DNA from: Pogonophryne albipinna | Lineage: Eukaryota > Chordata > Actinopteri > Perciformes > Artedidraconidae | Direction: 5' to 3' | Assembly (NCBI GenBank): GCA_028583405.1 | Contig: CM053256.1 | Coordinates: 12,401,954 to 12,465,953, forward strand | Length of the DNA stretch: 64,000 nt | In this document: one piece after another, positions 30,001-39,030 of the stretch | Layout: the number at the start of each line of letters is the position of its first letter | How positions within the stretch are numbered: position 1 is the first letter of the stretch | Position numbers and translations under genes: made by a program | The notes under the pieces: model-generated | The model's database searches: none | The model's input: the letters and a program-made list of their open reading frames with translations, nothing else | What the model was told of the DNA's origin: nothing

Positions 30001-33000
30001 TTCATGAAGACACAAAATCCATTCTTGGGGTGCTGCACCCCTCAGCACTCCTAATGCATTTCTCTTAGAACTCCTATTACTCCGGTCACAACCAATTATG
30101 TCTCCTAGGTATTCTGCCCTCCAAAAACGAATGTCCTTCATTATGTTAACCAAACAGTAACCTGTATGTGCGTATACAGAGAATTCATTAGGAGGGCAAT
30201 GAAGCGTTATCCTAAATGTAATTACATGCAGCCAATGTGACAGTTCACAACGCTACATAAGTGATCACTGCAATTAGAGCTGATGAAGGAAGCAATTTGC
30301 AAAACAATACAGGTACAAATGATTGTGAACCTCCAGCTTTTGTAATTTGTTATGAATCACAGGTTCTTTTCTTCCTCCTTCACCCTCACGGATCATAATC
30401 TCCCTCTGAGGAAGAGACTCTTCTGTCATACATTAGATCAGAGTGTGTAAAGAAACATCATTTTGTTACATTTCCCCTGGCGCTATCATTATCAAAAGAG
30501 CTCATTTGGGAAGACATCATATAGTTACTGTTTGAAGTTCCAAAAGAGGAATGAAGCAATCGGGAATACGTTAATAACCCTTTTTCAGATGATACTAAAA
30601 TATTATTGTTAGTTGAAGTAATAGTCTTTATTTAACTTGAATTGCCTTTTATTGTATAATACGCTTGTAATTATTGAAATGATACTGCTTATCTTATGTT
30701 TGCATTTCCATACGAGTCAGACTATGTTTATTGTAGTCCATGCAGGTGCCTTGGGAGGACTTGTGTTATCTTTTTGGGGAGATCATGTATGGAGGACACA
30801 TTACCGATGGCTGGGACAGAAGACTGTGTAAGACCTATCTGCAAGAGTTCATGCATCCAAAAATGGTAAGACAGCGTTCATGTCGCCTGCGTTTTATCAA
30901 AACTAAGGCAATACAAGTACATTCCTCCTGGTTTTGTAGTAAGGTTTTCAGGGTCCGAAAACCCCTTGTAAAGTCTGGTCACTTCCAATTTGACTGCCAA
31001 CAAGTAAAACTCTACAAATCGGTTTTGAATGTCTTGGTGTTGTTAAGGTAAAGGGTGCCCTCTTGGGATGTAAACTTAAACTGCACTTTTGCACTTCTTT
31101 GGCATTGCTGATTATTTTCAATCTCGCTTTAGTGGAGCTACCTCTCTGTGCCAACATGATATTCCAGCTGCTGCATGACACTGGACTATAAACATTATGA
31201 GGTCTTTATTCTTTAGCAGAAGTCAAGTTGATTGGCTTCAATTGGAGTTGATTTGATTCTTTCCCATGGTTAGTCAGTTTACCTTAACTTACAGATGCTT
31301 TTTTAATGTGATTTGGACAATTTGACGTCATTCAATGTGTTTTGCTCTTTGTGTGGCTGTCTGTCAAAGTGTATTCCCAAACACTCAGGCTTTGTTTTGC
31401 TTGCAAATGTAATAAATCCAGTTGAAGTGAAATGCCATTGTCACTGTTTATGCTGTGTTTTAAATAAAGTGTTTTCATCTTTTTCTTCTCCAAACTTCCA
31501 TTCACAGTTTGAAGGGGAGCTTTTTCTCTGCCCTGGGTTCCTGTCCCCTCCCTTCATGGACTACAGTGGTTACCACGGTTACATTGACGAACACCTCCCC
31601 TCAGAGAACCCCACTCTGTATGGTCTCCATCCGAACGCTGAGCTGGACTGCCTCAGCGTCACCTCAGACGACCTCCTGAGGACCCTGATGGAGCTGCAGC
31701 CCCAGGCCTCCTGCAGAGGGGAGGGGTCTGCTCAGAGCACCGAGGAGAAGGTGTGGAGGCGCAGCGATAAAAACACCTGAGAATACAATAACCTGCCTTC
31801 ATAAATAACCTATCTATGTATATTATATTTGTCAGGTAAAGTCTGTCATTGAAGAAATCCTTGAGAAGCTTCCTGAGGAGTATGACATGGCAGAGATCAT
31901 CACAAAGACCACAAAGAGAAGCCCCTACATTTCAGTGTGCTTCCAGGAGTGTGAACGCATGAATCTCCTGCTAGCAGAAATAAGGAAGTCCCTTCATGAG
32001 CTGGATCTTGGTCTCAAGGTGCAGTCTACTGTGACATATAATAAAGAAATGCATTTTTGTATCAGATCCTGAAGCAATAATGAGGATTACTTTGTCCACA
32101 GGGAGAACTCACCATCTCCTCCAGCATGGAGACTCTGCAGACAGCTCTGTTCAACGACTTTGTTCCAGAGTCCTGGGCCAGGCTGGCTTACCCCTCCACT
32201 AAAACACTGGCACAATGGTAACTGCTCATTTCTCATAATACTGTATTTTTTTAATCAACATGAATATCAGAATCAGAAACGGGTTTATTACCAGGTAGGA
32301 TGACACGTATGAGGAATTTGACTTGGTGTCGTGGTGTATACATAAAAGTAAAAAAATCAATTAAAAAAACACAGATAGAGAATTATTGTAAAAACCCTAT
32401 AATAACATTAAAAAAAAATATATATATATATAGGAGTAAAATAAAAAATTAAATAAAGCAGTATTTACATTGGAATAGAATGAAATAATGGTATCATTAT
32501 TATCATTTATCTTAGCCAAAAATATGTCAAAGCATTGAAAAAATGGTCTTCAAACCTGATATTAGGACGACGCTTGCAGACACATTATAAAGACTTCAAG
32601 CTGTTTTATTTCATGTTGTTTAATTTCTATTCTTCACAGGTTTAATGATGTGATGTGTAGCTGTCGAGAGCTGGACAGCTGGACTCAGGACTTGGTTCTT
32701 CCTGCCGTCGTTTGGCTCTCCGGTCTCTTCAACCCTCAGTCTTTCCTCACCGGTGAGATCACAATCTCTAATCAAACAGCACACATGATTTAGGTGACAT
32801 GTTACTCAGAGGCAGCAGAGATATTAACATGAAGACAATATTCTTCCCAGCTGTGCTGCAGAGCATTGCTCGGAAGAATCAGTGGCCCCTGGACAAGATG
32901 ACTTTGACTGTGGATGTAACGAAGAAGACGAAAGACGACTTTGGACACCCCCCACGGGAGGGGGCCTACGTTCACGGACTCTTCATGGAAGGTCAGAAAT

Positions 33001-33878
33001 AAGAACAAATCATACCTCAAAAAGTAGAGCTGTCATAATATCAGATTTTCATATACAGTAGATAACAATATAATCCCGACAAGAACATGAACAATAATGT
33101 CAGTTATTCATCTTCAACTGTGTTTCTAGTGAGTTTTGCCTCTTTTTCGGTACATTTAATCACTCCTCCATGTGGGGGGGAGTGATATCAAAAAGCAATG
33201 TAAATAGTGAGAAATTCCCTACATTATTAACATGTTATTATCATATGTGTATTATAAACATGGTATCAATATTTAACTTATAAATATCATGATCACTATG
33301 GACAACCCTTATTCTATCCGTCCTGCTGTTAATAGGATATTATATATTTGTTACTTGGACATTTGATAATATTGTGCGACATATTTCTTAAAATGTCAAA
33401 TGTGCGTCTCCTCTTCATTCAAAAGATTCAAAGGTTTTATTGTCAAATGCACAGACGCTACAGTGTGAAACTGGCAATGAAATTCTTCTGACCAGAGCTC
33501 CTCCAACAATGCAACATATATAATAAAATAAGAAATTGTGCAAGAAGTCTATATACATGTAAATAGAATATGATATGGACAAGAACAGAATATGAAATTA
33601 AATAATGTACATTCATCCTGTGTATCGTAGGAGCGCGTTGGGACACTCAGTCTGGAATCATCTCCGAGGCGGTTCTGAGGGATCTGACCCCTGCCATGCC
33701 GGTGCTGTATGTCAGAGCGGTGCCTGCGGAGGAGCAGGAGCTGAGGAACACCTACGAGTGTCCCGTGTACCGCACCAAGCAGCGGGGGGCCACGTACGTC
33801 TGGACCCTCCACCTGCGCACCAAACAGCCCCCTGCCAGGTGGATCGTAGCGGGGGTGGCACTGCTGCTGTCCGTGTGA
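1..33878 (+). CDS. dnah11: dnah11: dynein axonemal heavy chain 11, 5'-truncated by window edge
   Basis: Motor heavy chain of ciliary outer dynein arms: ATP hydrolysis in the AAA ring drives microtubule sliding in motile cilia, including left-right organiser cilia. Sixty-seven exons from 136 to 33878 splice in one frame (10,530 coding bases, 3,509 residues plus stop). Vertebrate DNAH11 is about 4,500 residues, so about 1,000 N-terminal residues are upstream. Four P-loops are visible: GPAGTGKT (AAA1), GNTGTGKS (AAA2), GNAGVGKT (AAA3) and GVGGSGK (AAA4). They are followed by a coiled-coil stalk and a C-terminus ending in ALLLSV. The paralogues DNAH9 and DNAH17 are close. DNAH11 is preferred because of C-terminal stretches such as [28 protein letters not shown] and [15 protein letters not shown], and because rapgef5 is the next gene, as in human. 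Exon coordinates are given in the segment entries below. No lesion was seen, so the copy looks functional. Confidence 0.93.
136..5717 (+). CDS. dnah11: dnah11 tail and linker (DHC_N2) exons
   Basis: Window residues 1-821. Exons: 136-390, 479-648, 731-953, 1085-1201, 1300-1386, 1472-1630, 1855-1938, 2067-2225, 2328-2450, 2862-2984, 3528-3752, 3842-3933, 4016-4142, 4240-4392, 4476-4709, 5586-5717. They encode the helical tail that carries intermediate chains and the linker that swings across the AAA ring in the power stroke. Family landmarks include [20 protein letters not shown], the hydrophobic [17 protein letters not shown] linker motif and [14 protein letters not shown] just before AAA1. 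Introns are short (about 80-150 bases) except 2451-2861, 2985-3527 and 4710-5585, in which I recognise no gene. Confidence 0.9.
6075..7767 (+). CDS. dnah11: dnah11 AAA1, main ATPase module
   Basis: Window residues 822-1092. Exons: 6075-6235, 6360-6516, 6629-6774, 7157-7273, 7359-7497, 7675-7767. AAA1 is the essential ATP-hydrolysing site of dynein. Walker A GPAGTGKT is at 6415-6438, within the family signature [20 protein letters not shown]. Walker B CFDEFNRI begins at 6677. The sensor region is [19 protein letters not shown] at 7201-7257. All catalytic residues expected in an active AAA1 (P-loop Lys, Thr, Walker B Asp-Glu, sensor-I Asn) are present. Introns 5718-6074 and 6775-7156 exceed 300 bases and hold nothing recognised. 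Confidence 0.93.
7859..10051 (+). CDS. dnah11: dnah11 AAA2
   Basis: Window residues 1093-1414. Exons: 7859-8053, 8141-8218, 8308-8440, 8567-8694, 8997-9145, 9671-9821, 9920-10051. AAA2 binds nucleotide structurally in axonemal dyneins. Walker A GNTGTGKS lies at 8192-8215 and is split from the following helix by a splice junction after Gln. The Walker B region reads [17 protein letters not shown], and the conserved [14 protein letters not shown] and [15 protein letters not shown] motifs follow. Intron 9146-9670 contains nothing recognised. Confidence 0.92.
10580..13118 (+). CDS. dnah11: dnah11 AAA3
   Basis: Window residues 1415-1764. Exons: 10580-10753, 11345-11549, 11812-11977, 12111-12213, 12635-12874, 12957-13118. 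AAA3 is the regulatory nucleotide site that gates AAA1. Walker A is GNAGVGKT at 11432-11455; Val in place of the commoner Thr also occurs in DNAH11-type chains. Walker B is [15 protein letters not shown], followed by the [14 protein letters not shown] motif and the sensor sequence [10 protein letters not shown]. Introns 10052-10579, 10754-11344 and 12214-12634 hold nothing recognised. Confidence 0.92.
13233..16213 (+). CDS. dnah11: dnah11 AAA4
   Basis: Window residues 1765-2026. Exons: 13233-13426, 14037-14199, 14629-14752, 14926-15068, 16052-16213. Walker A GVGGSGK is at 14089-14109 in [19 protein letters not shown]. Walker B is [14 protein letters not shown] with the adjoining [14 protein letters not shown]. 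The last exon carries the [20 protein letters not shown] and TIDWFHPW motifs that lead into the stalk. Exon 13233-13426 ends in phase 2 and its codon is completed by the C at 14037, giving HVCRI as in homologues. Introns 14200-14628 and 15069-16051 hold nothing recognised. Confidence 0.92.
13780..13935 (+). repeat. LINE 3' tail in dnah11 intron
   Basis: About 100 bases upstream of exon 14037 lies a T-rich stretch ending in 'ttcccccacaggga' and 'ttaataaagc', then 'attttatttgatct'. That is the usual 3' end of fish L2/Rex-type non-LTR retrotransposons, whose tails read 'ccccactgtgggatcaataaaggttatct'. Only the 3' untranslated end is present, as is normal for 5'-truncated insertions. The family name is not certain. 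Confidence 0.55.
16214..18298. other. Long dnah11 intron (AAA4 to stalk)
   Basis: This 2.1-kb intron holds an AT dinucleotide run at about 16346-16369 and a GT run at about 17230-17247. From about 17640 to 18150 it becomes low in simple repeats and rich in homeodomain-type cores (TAATTA, ATTA, TGATTAAT). I find no supported exon or RNA gene in it. Confidence 0.5.
16346..16369. repeat. (AT)n microsatellite
   Basis: An uninterrupted run of alternating A and T within the dnah11 intron, likely length-polymorphic. Confidence 0.8.
18299..20747 (+). CDS. dnah11: dnah11 stalk coiled coil and microtubule-binding domain
   Basis: Window residues 2027-2379. Exons: 18299-18532, 18696-18842, 18960-19073, 19162-19305, 20105-20287, 20407-20508, 20613-20747. 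The first three encode ascending coiled-coil helix CC1 ([20 protein letters not shown] and the heptad-rich segment after it). Exons 19162-19305 and 20105-20287 encode the globular tip that contacts tubulin (landmarks [24 protein letters not shown] and [20 protein letters not shown]). The last two begin the returning helix CC2. Intron 19306-20104 holds nothing recognised. Confidence 0.92.
20748..22005. other. dnah11 intron within CC2
   Basis: A 1.26-kb intron with AT-rich unique-looking sequence. No exon, RNA gene or clear mobile element was recognised. Short open frames here have no family features. Confidence 0.5.
22006..26688 (+). CDS. dnah11: dnah11 CC2/buttress and AAA5
   Basis: Window residues 2380-2727. 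Exons: 22006-22179, 22316-22551, 23169-23291, 25825-26029, 26171-26335, 26548-26688. They encode the AAA5 module, whose CC2-proximal helices buttress the stalk. Landmarks are [18 protein letters not shown], the conserved [52 protein letters not shown] and [23 protein letters not shown]5 has no P-loop, as expected. The long intron 23292-25824 is described separately; intron 22552-23168 holds nothing recognised. Confidence 0.92.
23292..25824. other. Longest dnah11 intron, candidate conserved non-coding sequence
   Basis: A 2.5-kb intron. The part from about 24150 to 25170 lacks simple repeats and transposon ends. It is dense in ATTA/TAATTA and TGATTAAT cores, the texture of vertebrate developmental enhancers. 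Open frames across it (for example 24423-24896 on the minus strand) do not resemble any protein family. Conservation cannot be judged from one sequence. Confidence 0.4.
26915..27110 (+). repeat. LINE-tail-like repeat, copy A
   Basis: The segment begins 'attcaaggcttttattggtc', contains 'ctcctccaacagtgcaacac' and ends in 'agtctatatacaagtaattg'. The same order of words recurs at 33420-33585, so it is a dispersed repeat. The 'tttattgtc' opening and the adjoining A-rich stretch are typical of fish non-LTR retrotransposon 3' ends. Confidence 0.6.
27227..29435 (+). CDS. dnah11: dnah11 AAA6
   Basis: Window residues 2728 to about 3057. Exons: 27227-27397, 27831-27953, 28271-28464, 28542-28690, 28770-28897, 29208-29435. 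AAA6 closes the motor ring and does not bind nucleotide. Landmarks are [56 protein letters not shown], the [13 protein letters not shown] motif, [18 protein letters not shown] and [20 protein letters not shown]. The acceptor for the third exon was set at 28271 because the resulting T-I-S-T-M-E-G-F aligns with family members; the preceding 200 bases are a LINE tail. Introns 27398-27830 and 28898-29207 are otherwise plain. Confidence 0.91.
28030..28230 (+). repeat. LINE 3' tail immediately upstream of a dnah11 exon
   Basis: A T-rich 3' end reading 'gctgctgcaatgcaaaaatg', then 'tcccaatttgggttcaataa' and a short 'atcttatctta' tail. This is the standard end of fish L2-type LINEs. It stops about 40 bases before the exon starting at 28271. 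Confidence 0.65.
29532..33878 (+). CDS. dnah11: dnah11 C-terminal domain
   Basis: Final ~450 residues. Exons: 29532-29723, 30746-30865, 31508-31750, 31836-32018, 32102-32217, 32640-32752, 32851-32991, 33631-33878. Landmarks in order: [110 protein letters not shown] and [13 protein letters not shown]. The chain ends ALLLSV, then TGA at 33876-33878. The AAA-proximal C-terminal cap regulates motor processivity. Intron 30866-31507 is plain; introns 32218-32639 and 32992-33630 contain LINE-tail repeats. Confidence 0.93.
29724..30745. other. dnah11 intron in the C-terminal region
   Basis: A 1.0-kb intron without recognised repeats. The 30180-30420 part is unique-looking and AT-rich with ATTA cores. 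No exon supported. Confidence 0.45.
32265..32440 (+). repeat. LINE-tail-like repeat
   Basis: It starts 'tcagaatcagaaacgggttt', the fish non-LTR retrotransposon end often seen as 'agaatcagaatcagctttattggcc'. A-rich low-complexity sequence and a (TA)n run near 32410-32424 follow. It sits in the intron before the exon at 32640. Confidence 0.5.
33420..33585 (+). repeat. LINE-tail-like repeat, copy B
   Basis: It shares 'attcaa...ttttattg', 'caatgaaattctt', 'ctcctccaacaatgcaac' and 'agtctatatac' with the copy at 26915-27110. It lies 45 bases upstream of the last dnah11 exon. Confidence 0.65.
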
Positions 33879-33954
33879 GACTAAAGTGAAGTGGTGGCTT
33901 GGTACTAGAATACTTACTGACAGTATTATGCAAACAGTTTGAAAGATGTCTCCT

Positions 33955-34330
33955 TTAAAGGTCCCCGATTATGCTGTTTTTCATCAATATATTATAGGTC
34001 TCAGATATATACAAACATGTCTCTGAAGTGTTTGGCTGAAATACCAAACCGATCCTGCATTGTAGAATCCCACAAATTCTACAATGCAGGGGGCGGGGCT
34101 TACCTTGGTTGGTGATTGGCTAATGGTTACACAACCAACATTTTTTTATGACATCATAAAGTGGCCAAAATCTTATCATTTTCGGACAGGTTTTTATATA
34201 AATGGATCGGGACAAAAAGAGAGAATGTTTTTTCCTGAACCTTTCAGAATCTCTTTACACAGAGGGGACAGATGTTTGTGTATAAAATACATGAAAAAGT
34301 GGATTTGCATAATAAATAGTTGACCTTTAA
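33955..34330. mobile_element. TTAA-flanked MITE, copy 1 (internally deleted), in dnah11 3' flank
   Basis: It opens TTAAAGGTCCCCGATTATGC and closes with an inverted 'gacctttaa', both ends on TTAA. It matches the element at 54587-55097 over both ends but lacks about 130 central bases. TTAA target sites point to a piggyBac- or Kolobok-type non-autonomous transposon. It starts 76 bases after the dnah11 stop and contains an AATAAA at 34311-34316. Confidence 0.75.
34311..34316 (+). promoter_or_regulatory. dnah11: Candidate dnah11 polyadenylation signal
   Basis: This is the first AATAAA after the stop codon, 430 bases downstream and inside the MITE's 3' end. A second AATAAA occurs at about 34517. 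Which one is used cannot be told from the sequence. Confidence 0.35.
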
Positions 34331-36183
34331 GCTTTTCTCCATTGTGACCGAATTGTGTTAATGTTGCTTTTTGTCATGTTTTTTTTAATTATGACTACTG
34401 CAATAGACACTTTTAATCATGTTTTAATATTGCTTGTATCCAATTTGGTTTATATGACACAATCCTGACAGTGTAGTGTATGAAAGCGTGTGTGTTAGAG
34501 ATGGTGAGATAGTGGAAATAAAGAGGGCGATGCGTGTTGAGCCGGTGGTGAGCCTGTTGTGTGGGACCTCTCCCCTGAGGGGGCTCGGTCTGCACATGAT
34601 TTGTTGGGAGCTTATGTCTCCATTTGAGACCATGTAATTCGGGATAGGGAGCATATTTTATTGGAAGGTCAAGATTAAAAAAGCTCTCTGGCTGCCCTCT
34701 ACTAACTGAATGATACACAATACCGTCTGGAGGGTTCCCGGACAGAATTCCCAGGAGATGATGTGCATAGTCGCTATTGACTTTTAAATGAGGTGCATTT
34801 GACATTGACCTTTTGTACGGCAGAGGCAGAATACTAACAGACGAGTGTAATTCATTCAGCCGGGCCTGTTGGAGGAACCTATTCAAAGACACTGATAGCT
34901 TTCTATGAGAAAGCCACACATTAGATTACCCATCCTTTATCTGTCTGCACTCTCTGTTAGCATCTGATCAACCAAATAGGAACCAAATCAAATCTTTAAC
35001 TGAGTTTAAAGAAAGACTTATCTCAAATGTTATCTCTTTTAAACTGATTTAATTGAGGGTAATTGAAAACGGAGAAGATTAAAGTTTAACCGTGATTATG
35101 CATGCGTACTGAAGGAGATGTGCATTATTCATATGGTCTTAAGTCCTGTGTATGTCAGAGATATGGTAAAATATTGTGGGAGATCCAGGGTCAAGGTTAA
35201 GATCATATAGGACACAGTGAGAAAAAACACATTTGGAAGGAGGGAGAATTTTGTGCGACCATAAAAAGTAGATTCAGTCGAACTACACATTCAATAATGT
35301 TACATTTATTTATACAAAACAAGCATTTCGACTCCATTTTGCAACATTCATTATTCCTACCATTTGTAAACACTATGTCAGAGACTCCATGATATTAGCG
35401 GAAATTTGCTCAGGAAGACACTGGGCAGGTGCAATATTTATCTACGAAGATAAACATGTGACATATGATGTACAAATTACAGCCATTCGGTTTTTTTTGT
35501 TTCTTTTTGGATAGAAATCAGCACCCTTATCTTCTCAAATGAGACTTTCTCCAGCGCTAATAACGGCTGTGACGCTCTTAATTTCTCTGTGGCTGCAGAC
35601 AGTCAGTGGAGGATGGATCCTGTGCATTGTATCGCTCGGGGGGGAAATGAAGAACCAGTCTTCCTGTAGTTTCTCTTCATCTGCCCTCTCTTCCTCTCAT
35701 TAGCACGCCACAGCAGCTAGCCAGTCATTTGGTGACAGGGAAATGATACAGTGCTGGCAGTGTTTGGGAGGAAATGGCAGGGTGCGGGCCCCCGGCGCAG
35801 CGGGGGTCGAGCCACAGATAGTCGTGTTAAAGGCCAAGTAGGACACCTGGTTAAAGGCAGCGAGGGCATCGGGGTCGCACCTCCGCCTTGTACCGTTTTA
35901 TTGCCCAAAATAAATGACCCAAGATCCAAGATTTGAAGTATTTAAAAATCACTAATTATATGGAGAAACTTATTTAATGACAGTACAGGAAATGTTTACC
36001 CACATAATGAAAAAGTTACAAATATGACCAAAATCAGTGGTTGTTATAAACAGTGTGGTCACCACTTAATACTATTTTAAATGGTCAGAGCATGATTAAC
36101 CCACTAGGGGGCCCCATGGTAAAGATGAGCTATGGGCCCCTTTTGATCAACTATCATGTTTTCCACTTTCACTAAAGTATGAG
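34331..36183. other. Intergenic, dnah11 side
   Basis: No gene supported. The 34440-34930 part has few simple repeats and could be 3' UTR or conserved non-coding sequence. Open frames of up to 168 codons there (minus strand) show no family features. Confidence 0.45.
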
Positions 36184-36699
36184 AAGAGGTAGGAAGTAAC
36201 TAAGTACATTTACTCAAGTACAATTTTGAGATACTTGTACTTTATTTGAGTATTTCCATGTTATGCTCCTTTCTACTTTTACCCCATTACAATTCAGCAT
36301 AAATCGTGTACTTTTGCTCCAGTACATTTGATTAATACCTTTACAGATTTGGATTAATGATGTGAAATATATCAACCCTTAAATCAGACTGTAGTTCCAC
36401 CTGGAGTACATTCACAATCTACCCTGCAGTATACAAAGTCATTAAAACTAGCTGCACCTTTACCAGCTTTGATAACACTTTAATGCATCAATAATTATAA
36501 TCAAAACATAACATATTATTCTGAAAATGGGTGAATCTGCATAATGAGTACTTTTACTTTTGGTACTTTGAATTAATTTTGATGCCAATACTTTTGTACT
36601 TGTACTTCAGTAATATTTTGATTGCAGGACTTTTACTTGTAACAGAGAATTCCTACCCTCTGGTACTTTTACTACAAGGTAGTATGTCTTCCACCTCTG
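36184..36699. mobile_element. hAT-type MITE with 8-base target duplication
   Basis: Ends are inverted: 'aagaggtaggaagtaactaa' on the left, '...gtcttccacctctg' on the right (consensus CAGAGGTGG). AGTATGAG flanks both sides (36176-36183 and 36700-36707), an exact 8-base duplication typical of hAT transposons. The interior is repeated 'tacttttact / agtac' sequence with no coding capacity. This is a well-known fish MITE style. Confidence 0.85.
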
Positions 36700-36707
36700 A
36701 GTATGAG

Positions 36708-37700
36708 TGATGGGTTTGTTGGGACTTAATTCATTCATTCATTAAGCACAATTAATTAAGCAAAATATTATATATTATAATGTTCCGTGTTATATATCCA
36801 ATGTATATATTTTTAAAGATATTTAAGTTATATTTGAATGGTGCACAAAGTGTAGAGTAGAGGCAGTGAAGACTCAGGTGGAGTGCAGGTGAACTCATGT
36901 AAGGTTTAATAAAGAATAAAAGATAGGAACCGTTGAAGAGAAGGACATATTTTAATATAATCTGTGGCACGCTTGAAACACATAGCAATAGCAACTAGGC
37001 CTATGTATTTATGAACGCTTTCTGACAGTGTATCTGTGCACATAGCATATGTAATGACCCTTCTTTTCATGGGGTTATCACAAAATCAGCTGTTTGTGGT
37101 TTCCTAGATTATCATGACCTTGCTTTGATTTACTTCTGACATTTACTTTTTACATTTTATGTATGTATTAATCGGAGCATTGCTAGAGTAAGAGTTAGAA
37201 AGTGCTTTGTGCCTGTTTGAGTGTCACCACCTTATTCATGTCGATATCTTTCAAAATAACCAGTCATGATGAGGAAAAATATTTTATTGCATGCACAGTT
37301 CACAATGGTGGTCCCTCCATGGCTTACCATATCACGCAGACCAGCCTAACGGTGCGTACAAAAAACACAAAATCAAACCAAAGAAGTTGAAGTCGTATCT
37401 ATAGAACAAATAAATAATTCTGAAATAAATAAATATCTGTATCCAGAATTGCAACATATGTACAGTAAAAATAAAATCAGACTAATGATACAAATTAAAT
37501 TCAAAGTAAGATAGACTGCTAAACCAATTGTCTCTCCATTATAACTGTGGGCTTTAAAATCCAACAATTAAAATACTATTTCAAGATAAAAAAAATGCCA
37601 TCTACACACTTCACAAGCCTACTTAAAACGGCCTAACTTCAGGACGAAAGAGAATTTTCAGGTGACCGATCTAGAGAATAAATAGCGTACAATATCTTCT
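36708..37700. other. Intergenic, no gene seen
   Basis: AT-rich sequence without supported genes or clear repeat ends. Confidence 0.5.
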
Positions 37701-37703
37701 AAA

Positions 37704-37855
37704 ACTACACATTGTACAAGTGTATACTGTAGTCTTACTACACAATGTACAGGAGTATACAGTAGTATTACTACACATTGTACAGGAGTAGACCGTAGTA
37801 TTACTACACATTGTACATATGTTTACAGTAGTTTTACTACACACTGTACATAAGC
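37704..37855. repeat. 33-base tandem repeat, about 4.6 copies
   Basis: The word 'actacac' starts at 37704, 37737, 37770, 37803 and 37836, an exact 33-base period. Each unit runs 'actacacattgtac...tatac.gtagt.tt' and is itself nearly palindromic (TACTAC...GTAGTA). Units are contiguous without spacers, so this is a minisatellite and not a CRISPR array. Confidence 0.85.
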
Positions 37856-38609
37856 AAATGGCTTCTATTTTCTACTGTTTTTGTCCAGAAGGTGCTGTAG
37901 TATTTGTTTTGCTATAGAGTGGTGCAGAGCCATATAATAGAAGGTGCAGTGACGAGTCCAAAAACCCGGAAGTGAGTCAGCATTTTACCCTATGATTTTA
38001 CCACTTCCGGTTCCCTCGGCTCAGAATCAATGGGATTTCTCCATAGGATTTTGGAAAATAGCTGGAAATAAGGTCTGTGGTTGACACAAATTTAAGAGAC
38101 GGATCACGTTTTGTTCTCCGACATTAAATACATCAGCAGTGACCCCACTGGTGATTTTTGAAGAGTTTACGTGTCTGAAAAACTATGGTTGTTAACAAGT
38201 GGCTGAATAGGACTATGGAAGTTGTCGAGGACGTTATACGTCATCATTACACCGAACACGCAAACACTCCCGCTAAGTTTGTTTGCTCTGGTCTGCTTGA
38301 AAGCAAGTAGCCTACCTGCGCTCTTACAAACTGTTAAAACAAAAGCTTCAACTTGTACAATTTTGAGTCTGTATTTTTGAATATCGATCTTAAGTTGGCG
38401 TGACGTTGAAGTCATGCGACCCTGCTGTACTCGGCTGTAGTTCGTTTATAACATAACGTTAGCATTTTGCTTCTGGCTATTAGATTTATGATTAGAACAT
38501 TATAAAAGTATAGGGTGGACATGTGGATATTATCCCGCTGAATAAAACGTGCAAACGTTTTCCACAGATCTTATTTCGAGCTATTTTCCAAAATCCAGCC
38601 CACTCTCTT

Positions 38610-39012
38610 CAGTCTGCGTACAAATGACACGACTTTGTAAAGGCGTGCAATAGATACGCAGAAGTCCGATTTTGTGTGCATACAATACTCCCACGTTACG
38701 TTTGTTATGAACGTATGTCAAATACGGTTTTTTCTACAATTTTCTCCCACGTTACGTTTGTTATGAACGTACCTTAAATGCGTTTATTTTCTACATATCT
38801 TTGCCATTTATTTAACCCTAACCATAACCCAATAAGCTGCTGTGTCGTTTATTGCACCGCAAACATTAAAACTGTAATTGGAACGGCGATCAAGCCTGAA
38901 GCCACAGAGCTCTTTGTTTTAATGTTTGAGGTGCAATATCAGCGTATCATATGCACGCAAAATCGGACTTATTGCACGCCTTTGCAAAGTCGTGTCATTT
39001 GTACGCAGACTG
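38610..39012. mobile_element. Inner inverted-repeat element 1
   Basis: About 70 bases at 38610-38682, starting CAGTCTGCGTACAAATGACA, return inverted at about 38953-39012 with few mismatches, forming long terminal inverted repeats around 270 bases. Inside is a 55-base-period direct duplication of 'tcccacgttacgtttgttat' (38689 and 38745). No coding capacity. A palindromic MITE or foldback element. Confidence 0.7.
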
Positions 39013-39030
39013 TGAGACATGGTGAGACCG

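Noticed and set aside
1..33878. Assignment of the dynein to dnah9 or dnah17
   Set aside because: These paralogues share most motifs, but the C-terminal signatures and the rapgef5 neighbour fit dnah11 better. A phylogeny with all outer-arm beta-type chains would settle it.
37704..37855. Regularly spaced repeats, considered as a CRISPR-like array
   Set aside because: Units are contiguous with no unique spacers, and the genome is a vertebrate.
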